Source: an uncultured Treponema sp.
GTDB taxonomy: Bacteria; Spirochaetota; Spirochaetia; Treponematales; Treponemataceae
DNA: 24,885 bases
NCBI GenBank assembly: GCA_938039145.1
Contig: CALHVG010000051.1
Span: 1-24,885 of the forward strand
Direction: 5' to 3'
In this document: one piece after another, positions 20,689-24,885 of the stretch
How positions within the stretch are numbered: position 1 is the stretch's first letter
Layout: every line of letters begins with the position of its first letter
Program-made: the position numbers and the translations under genes
Notes under the pieces: generated by a model
Told to the model about the DNA's origin: nothing
Database searches by the model: none
What the model saw: the letters and a program-made list of their open reading frames with translations, nothing else

Positions 20689-22872
20689 ATGGAGAACATT
20701 GGAAATAGTTCTGCACGTCCTGACGGAAAATCTGTCAGGGTAAAAAAGGCTACGCCTATTAGCGTAAGGATTTTTAGAGGAATCGCGATAACTATTGTTT
20801 CAATAGTGAGCTTTATAAGCGTATTTATCGGTGTGCAGCTACACAAAAAAAGCATCGTCCTATTCGATGAACTTGTGGAGCAGCAGTTTTTAAACATAGA
20901 AAAAAACATAAATCATTTTATGCAGGATGCAAAAAATGTAACAGGAACACTTGCCGAATCCCCTGTCCTGCAGAATGCGGATGATACAATCTTTAAGTAC
21001 ACTGCAGAATCTTCAAAACCCGGCTCGACCTATTCGCATAACGGCAAAGTTGAACAGGAAATCGAATATTTGTTTGAACGTGCAAAAAAGCATCACCCGG
21101 AATTCAGTCAGATATACATGGGGACTATATGGGGAGGTACTGCGGGACTTACAGCCCAGCTAACTGGCAAAGTATTCGATCCCCGCACAAGACCGTGGTA
21201 TAAAGATGCCATGGCTTCGAAAGAAAAGATCATAACAACCGATGCCTACTACTCCGAGGACGGCGAACTTACCATCACCGTCGCACAAAGCGTAAAGAAC
21301 GCAAGAAATGAATACATCGGTTGTTTGGGTATAGATATAAGACTTACCGACCTTACATCATTTATAAGCAGTGTCAATATCGGAAAGACAGGATACTGTA
21401 TGCTCTTGCAGGGCGACGACACAATCCTTGCAGATCCAAAGCATCCACAATATAACTCAAAGACTTTGCTTGAAGTCGGTGTAGAAGCGTTTACAGAAAT
21501 GAACAAAATGACAAGTGAATCACACATCATAAATCTTGATGGAAAGAAATGGAAAACCACCATGTTCCAGCTTCCAGAGACAGGCTGGAAACTTTTTATC
21601 TTTATCGAACAGAACGAAATTCTTTCGTTGTTCTATTCACTTCTTCATAACATGATAATCATCGGGATTCTGATGTTCATCAGCTACTTTACTATGGCAT
21701 TTTTTGCCGTCCGTGCTCTTAAAAAATACTTTGCTCGGCTTGGCGTAATATTAAACAAAATTGCCGATGGAGACCTTACCGACAGGATAGAAGTAAAGAG
21801 CAACAACGAGATTGGAAAGCTGATGGAAAACCTGAACTCAGCTATAGAACACAGCCACGATATGTTTACCTTGCTAAGAGCTGAAACTGACAACATGACG
21901 ACGGTGAGTTCTGATCTTTCAAGCAACATGGCACAAACAATGTCATCAATAAGGCATATAGGCGGAAACGTCAGCACCGTAAAAGAAAAGGCTTTGAGTC
22001 AAGCGGCAAGCGTAACCGAAACTGTCGCGACAGTTGAGCAGATAAACGAAAAACTAAATCGGCTTGTAAAAGGCATAGATCGCAGGACGCAGGCAATTTC
22101 AGAATCGACATCGCTCATAACACATATGGCAGAAAACACCGTCCAAATAACTGAGACTCTTGAAGAAAGCAACAGGCTCATAAAAAATGTGTACAACCAG
22201 ACAAAACTCGGAAAAGACGGTGCCCGCATGGCAAACGAGGTGGTAAGCCAGATAGCAGAAAAGTCCGCATCTCTTCTTGAGGCAAGCCAGGTTATCCAAA
22301 ATATCGCAAGCCAAACAAATCTTCTTGCGATGAATGCTGCGATAGAGGCGGCGCACGCAGGAGAAACCGGAAAGGGATTTGCCGTAGTCGCAGACGAAAT
22401 CCGAAAACTTGCCGAAGAATCCAACACGCAGGGAAAGCAGATTGGAATCGTCTTAAAAGAATCCACGGAAATAATCGGACAACTTACCGTATCAGGTTCG
22501 CAGGCTGAAAAAACGTTCATAGAAGTCTATGAATCTGTAAGCAGGATTTCCGACAAAGAAGACTCAATTGTGAACGTCATGCACGAACAGGAAGAAAACG
22601 CAAGGCAGGTGCTGGATGCTATAGATAAACTTAACGATGTAACAAACGAACTTAGCACAAGCTCTGCGGAAATGATTGAAGGCGGAGAACAGATTACCAT
22701 CGAGATGAGAAAACTTTCAGAAATCACGCATGAAACAACCGAAAGGATGAACGAAATTGCAAACGAAGCGGAACAGATAACAAGCTCCGTTGAAGAGGTA
22801 AACGAGATTGCCCAAAAGAACAAAGAGAGCATCGAAACCATTACTTCCGAAGTAAGCAAGTTCAAACTATAG
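20689..22872 (+). CDS. Methyl-accepting chemotaxis protein with dCache sensor
   Basis: A 727-residue inner-membrane chemoreceptor. TM1 is about residues 30-51, the periplasmic double-Cache sensor about 52-312, TM2 about 313-343, HAMP about 344-395, then a long cytoplasmic coiled coil. The CheA/CheW-binding hairpin tip is at about 540-580 (IASQTNLLAMNAAIEAAHAG, then GKGFAVVADEIRKLAE). In the sensor, R168, W170, Y171 and the later G-I-D motif (D216) match the remembered dCache amino-acid pattern R-x-W-Y...D, but the tyrosine expected five residues before the arginine is F163. So amino acids or a related ligand are likely but not certain. No CheR-docking pentapeptide is seen at the C-terminus. 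GAGGAA lies 8 bases before the ATG. I found no convincing sigma28 promoter. Confidence 0.94.
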   Translation: MENIGNSSARPDGKSVRVKKATPISVRIFRGIAITIVSIVSFISVFIGVQLHKKSIVLFDELVEQQFLNIEKNINHFMQDAKNVTGTLAESPVLQNADDTIFKYTAESSKPGSTYSHNGKVEQEIEYLFERAKKHHPEFSQIYMGTIWGGTAGLTAQLTGKVFDPRTRPWYKDAMASKEKIITTDAYYSEDGELTITVAQSVKNARNEYIGCLGIDIRLTDLTSFISSVNIGKTGYCMLLQGDDTILADPKHPQYNSKTLLEVGVEAFTEMNKMTSESHIINLDGKKWKTTMFQLPETGWKLFIFIEQNEILSLFYSLLHNMIIIGILMFISYFTMAFFAVRALKKYFARLGVILNKIADGDLTDRIEVKSNNEIGKLMENLNSAIEHSHDMFTLLRAETDNMTTVSSDLSSNMAQTMSSIRHIGGNVSTVKEKALSQAASVTETVATVEQINEKLNRLVKGIDRRTQAISESTSLITHMAENTVQITETLEESNRLIKNVYNQTKLGKDGARMANEVVSQIAEKSASLLEASQVIQNIASQTNLLAMNAAIEAAHAGETGKGFAVVADEIRKLAEESNTQGKQIGIVLKESTEIIGQLTVSGSQAEKTFIEVYESVSRISDKEDSIVNVMHEQEENARQVLDAIDKLNDVTNELSTSSAEMIEGGEQITIEMRKLSEITHETTERMNEIANEAEQITSSVEEVNEIAQKNKESIETITSEVSKFKL

Positions 22873-22892
22873 GGGATTAAACTCTATAAAAT

Positions 22893-22923
22893 AAAAATGC
22901 CGTGGATAAACCACGGCATTTTT
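22893..22923. terminator. Bidirectional terminator between chemoreceptor and msrAB
   Basis: AAAAATGCCGTGG (22893-22905) pairs perfectly with CCACGGCATTTTT (22911-22923) around ATAAA. It has T5 on the plus strand and A5 on the left, which serves the convergent msrAB gene. Confidence 0.9.
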
Positions 22924-22986
22924 GTTTTAACAAAGCGGGAATATTGCCTCCCCTACATTCGAGTAAAGGGGCAAGACGAAATCCGC

Positions 22987-23922
22987 CTATTTTACATACG
23001 GAAGATAATCTCCGTAGCCTTCCTTTTCCATCTTGTCATACGGAACGAATCTAAGAGATGCACCGTTTATGCAGTAGCGCAGTCCGCCTTTTTCACGTGG
23101 ACCGTCGTCAAACACGTGGCCCAAGTGGGCTCGGCTTCTTTTAGACAAGACTTCCGTTCGGCTCATTCCGTGGCTGTAATCGCTCTCATATCCCAGCGCA
23201 TCCGTCGTTATGGGTTTTGTGAAACTCGGCCAGCCGCAGCCTGCATCGTACTTGTCGCTTGACGAAAAAAGTGGTTTTCCCGTAACCACATCGACATAGA
23301 TTCCTTTTTCATCAAACTTGTCGTATTCGCTTGAAAAAGGTTTTTCAGTCGCCTTGTTCTGCGTAACCTCGTATTGAATAGGACTAAGACTTTTTTTCAA
23401 GGAGTCTTTGCTTGGAACAGGAAAACGGCTTTCGTCGGACAGAGGTTTTGACGCAAGCGACAAATCGATGTGGCAATAACCGCCCGGATTCTTATCCAAA
23501 TAATCCTGATGGTATTCTTCCGCACGGACAAAGTTCTTCAATAAAGCAGTCTCGACAGCAAGAGGTTTTGAATATTTTTTCCGCATAAAAGCAATAAATG
23601 AATTAACCGATTTTTCGTCTGAGGTATTCTTGTAATATATACCCGTTCTGTATTGGCGGCCGATGTCGTTTCCCTGCTTGTTCACGGAAGTCGGATCTAT
23701 TATCCGAAAATAATGAAAAAGTATTTCTTCAAGACTGACCCTTGAAGGTTCGTATACGATTCGCACGGTCTCCGCATGATCGGTTTTATCAAGCTCTCGA
23801 TAGGTGGTTTTGTCAGTGTTTCCGTTGGCATAACCAGTTTCCGTCAGTGTAACGCCCGGAATTCGCTTGAAATACGCTTCCACGCCCCAAAAACATCCGC
23901 CTGCAAGGTAGATTTCTGACAT
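22987..23922 (-). CDS. msrAB: Fused peptide methionine sulfoxide reductase MsrA-MsrB
   Basis: A 311-residue bifunctional repair enzyme that reduces both S- (MsrA) and R- (MsrB) methionine sulfoxide in oxidised proteins. Residues 1-155 are MsrA with catalytic C10 in GGCFWG and likely resolving C150 (GGYC). A short linker follows, then MsrB (about 183-305) with catalytic C284 in RYCINGASLRF and a probable resolving C229 (GCGWPSF). The two CxxC zinc sites found in many MsrB proteins are absent, as in the zinc-free type. No signal peptide, so it is cytosolic. AAGGAG lies just upstream of the ATG. A- and B-domain fusion in this order is known from pathogens and host-associated bacteria. Confidence 0.95.
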   Translation of the reverse strand: MSEIYLAGGCFWGVEAYFKRIPGVTLTETGYANGNTDKTTYRELDKTDHAETVRIVYEPSRVSLEEILFHYFRIIDPTSVNKQGNDIGRQYRTGIYYKNTSDEKSVNSFIAFMRKKYSKPLAVETALLKNFVRAEEYHQDYLDKNPGGYCHIDLSLASKPLSDESRFPVPSKDSLKKSLSPIQYEVTQNKATEKPFSSEYDKFDEKGIYVDVVTGKPLFSSSDKYDAGCGWPSFTKPITTDALGYESDYSHGMSRTEVLSKRSRAHLGHVFDDGPREKGGLRYCINGASLRFVPYDKMEKEGYGDYLPYVK

Positions 23923-23960
23923 GGTCGCTCCTTAGTACGCTGAAAAACGCAATACATATG

Positions 23961-23994
23961 ATATATCCGGCCTGCATATGCAAGCCGGATATAT
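23961..23994. repeat. 34-bp near-perfect palindrome
   Basis: ATATATCCGGC (23961-23971) pairs with GCCGGATATAT (23984-23994), and the intervening 12 bases contain the palindrome TGCATATGCA (23973-23982). It lies between msrAB and the codon-atypical membrane gene. No T tract follows on either strand, so it is not a typical terminator. Confidence 0.7.
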
Positions 23995-24008
23995 AACTTA
24001 CTACAGAT

Positions 24009-24042
24009 AACAAATGCTGACGGCAAACAAATGCTGACGGCA
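24009..24042. repeat. Perfect tandem duplication of 17 bp
   Basis: AACAAATGCTGACGGCA occurs at 24009-24025 and again, directly adjacent, at 24026-24042. It lies 40 bases beyond the stop codon of the membrane gene at 24083. Confidence 0.9.
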
Positions 24043-24082
24043 GGGATATAGGCTCAAACCATCCGTAAGAAATGCCTGAGCT

Positions 24083-24885
24083 CTACTCCATCTCACCCGG
24101 AGCAATGCGAGCAGCCGCCTGCTCAAAATCACGAGTACCCCGGAAGACATCGTGCGTGTAGGGGTTAATGTCCTGCATCTTGGAGCGGTAAATGATATAG
24201 CCAAGTGCGAGGACATTTGCTATCAGTGCAATGACGGACACAATGACATTGGTGTTGTAATTGAGTACCGAATGAGTTACAAAAACGCTGTTTTCTTGGA
24301 AGGCGGGGAAGACCTGAGCAAACATGCACCAGATGGCCAGCGTGTTTGCACGGTTTTGAATCCAAGCGCCCTTGTTCCAGAGTGCGTTGGCAACTGTTGG
24401 GGCAAGGAGAAGTGCAAAGCCACAGAAAAATGCGTGATGCGGCAGGCAGTTATAGGTGTAGCAGAAGTTCCAGATATCGTACGCGATAATGAAGACCCAG
24501 GTCATATCGGGCCAAAGCATGTCGCGCTCATCTTTGGAGGTATAGACGCTCCACCAAGCGGTCATGCAGAAGATGTTCAAGAGTCCGGCGATGCCGTTAA
24601 ACACATTGTTCCAGCCGGCAACCTGAGTGGCGCCTTCGGAGGTAACCCAAGTCTGCTCGCCAAGTGCAAAGAAGTGATACGCGCTTTCAAAGTCAGAGAC
24701 GACGGCAATCAAAATATTGATGGCAACGATGACAAAAGGAAATGCCTTAAACCAGTGCGCTTTGCCGAGCTTTCCCCAGTGATATTTAATGACCATAAAC
24801 CCGAGACATCCGGTAAGTGCTGCGTATACCTTGGCATAATGGAACCAGCTGTTTTGATATATGTTGGTTGGATTATTGATGGCCC
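24083..24885 (-). CDS. Multi-pass membrane protein, 5' end outside window (DUF5692-like)
   Basis: The reading frame stays open to the right edge. The ATG at 24796 is not the start, since the upstream codons read ...NSWFHYAKVYAALTGCLGF and join smoothly. The visible 267 residues hold about six or seven hydrophobic segments, many Trp/Tyr/His, and a hydrophilic end (FRGTRDFEQAAARIAPGEME). I tentatively place it in the DUF5692 family of unknown membrane proteins. Codon use is unlike the rest of the window: all seven arginines at the readable sites are CGC/CGT/CGG with no AGA or AGG, and glycine is mostly GGC instead of GGA. This suggests recent acquisition. No other gene is close enough to give a functional context. 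Confidence 0.75.
   Translation of the reverse strand, partial: AINNPTNIYQNSWFHYAKVYAALTGCLGFMVIKYHWGKLGKAHWFKAFPFVIVAINILIAVVSDFESAYHFFALGEQTWVTSEGATQVAGWNNVFNGIAGLLNIFCMTAWWSVYTSKDERDMLWPDMTWVFIIAYDIWNFCYTYNCLPHHAFFCGFALLLAPTVANALWNKGAWIQNRANTLAIWCMFAQVFPAFQENSVFVTHSVLNYNTNVIVSVIALIANVLALGYIIYRSKMQDINPYTHDVFRGTRDFEQAAARIAPGEME

Overview
The window looks like ordinary chromosome from a Treponema (Spirochaetota), probably a gut or rumen species. The evidence is the gene order rpsF-ssb-rpsR-rplI-dnaB, a lipobox-type spirochaete lipoprotein, AT-leaning codon choice (GGA, AGA/AGG, ATA, CTT) and an msrA-msrB fusion. No phage, IS element, CRISPR array or toxin-antitoxin module is visible. One gene at the right edge has clearly different codon use and looks acquired.

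Layout, left to right. Bases 1-614 carry no convincing gene but contain two related hairpin repeats and several nested inverted repeats. ilvE (-) lies back-to-back with a lipoprotein gene and thrC (+). thrC converges on a minus-strand unit read as secreted ankyrin protein, rsmD, purine permease; thrC and the permease share a bidirectional terminator. A hairpin-rich spacer (8868-9125) separates that unit from the ribosomal/replication operon rpsF-ssb-rpsR-rplI, followed by dnaB. Next come tRNA-Gly(TCC), a small conserved-looking protein, a large TPR protein, rlmN, a cysteine-less HMA-like mini-protein, a D-2-hydroxyacid dehydrogenase, and an aconitase-family dehydratase pair (leuC/leuD type). 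On the minus strand follow a GT4 glycosyltransferase and a small membrane protein. A dCache chemoreceptor (+) converges on msrAB (-). The last gene is a membrane protein, also on the minus strand, whose N-terminus lies beyond the right edge.

How the genes fit together. ilvE, thrC and leuCD point to amino-acid biosynthesis, but leuA and leuB are not here, so the substrate of the LeuCD pair is open. The rpsF-to-dnaB block is translation and replication housekeeping. The chemoreceptor and purine permease serve nutrient sensing and uptake.

The most interesting signals are not classical genes. They are: (i) paired hairpins with covarying stems at 1-115; (ii) a cluster of mini-palindromes with 4-nt loops upstream of rpsF; (iii) a sigma70-type promoter whose -10 box ends six bases before the ATG of the ankyrin gene, implying a leaderless mRNA; (iv) two strong in-frame ribosome-binding sites for ilvE; (v) a codon-atypical membrane gene next to a perfect 17-bp tandem duplication and a 34-bp palindrome. 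All functional statements come from reading the sequence and remembered family knowledge; no search was run.
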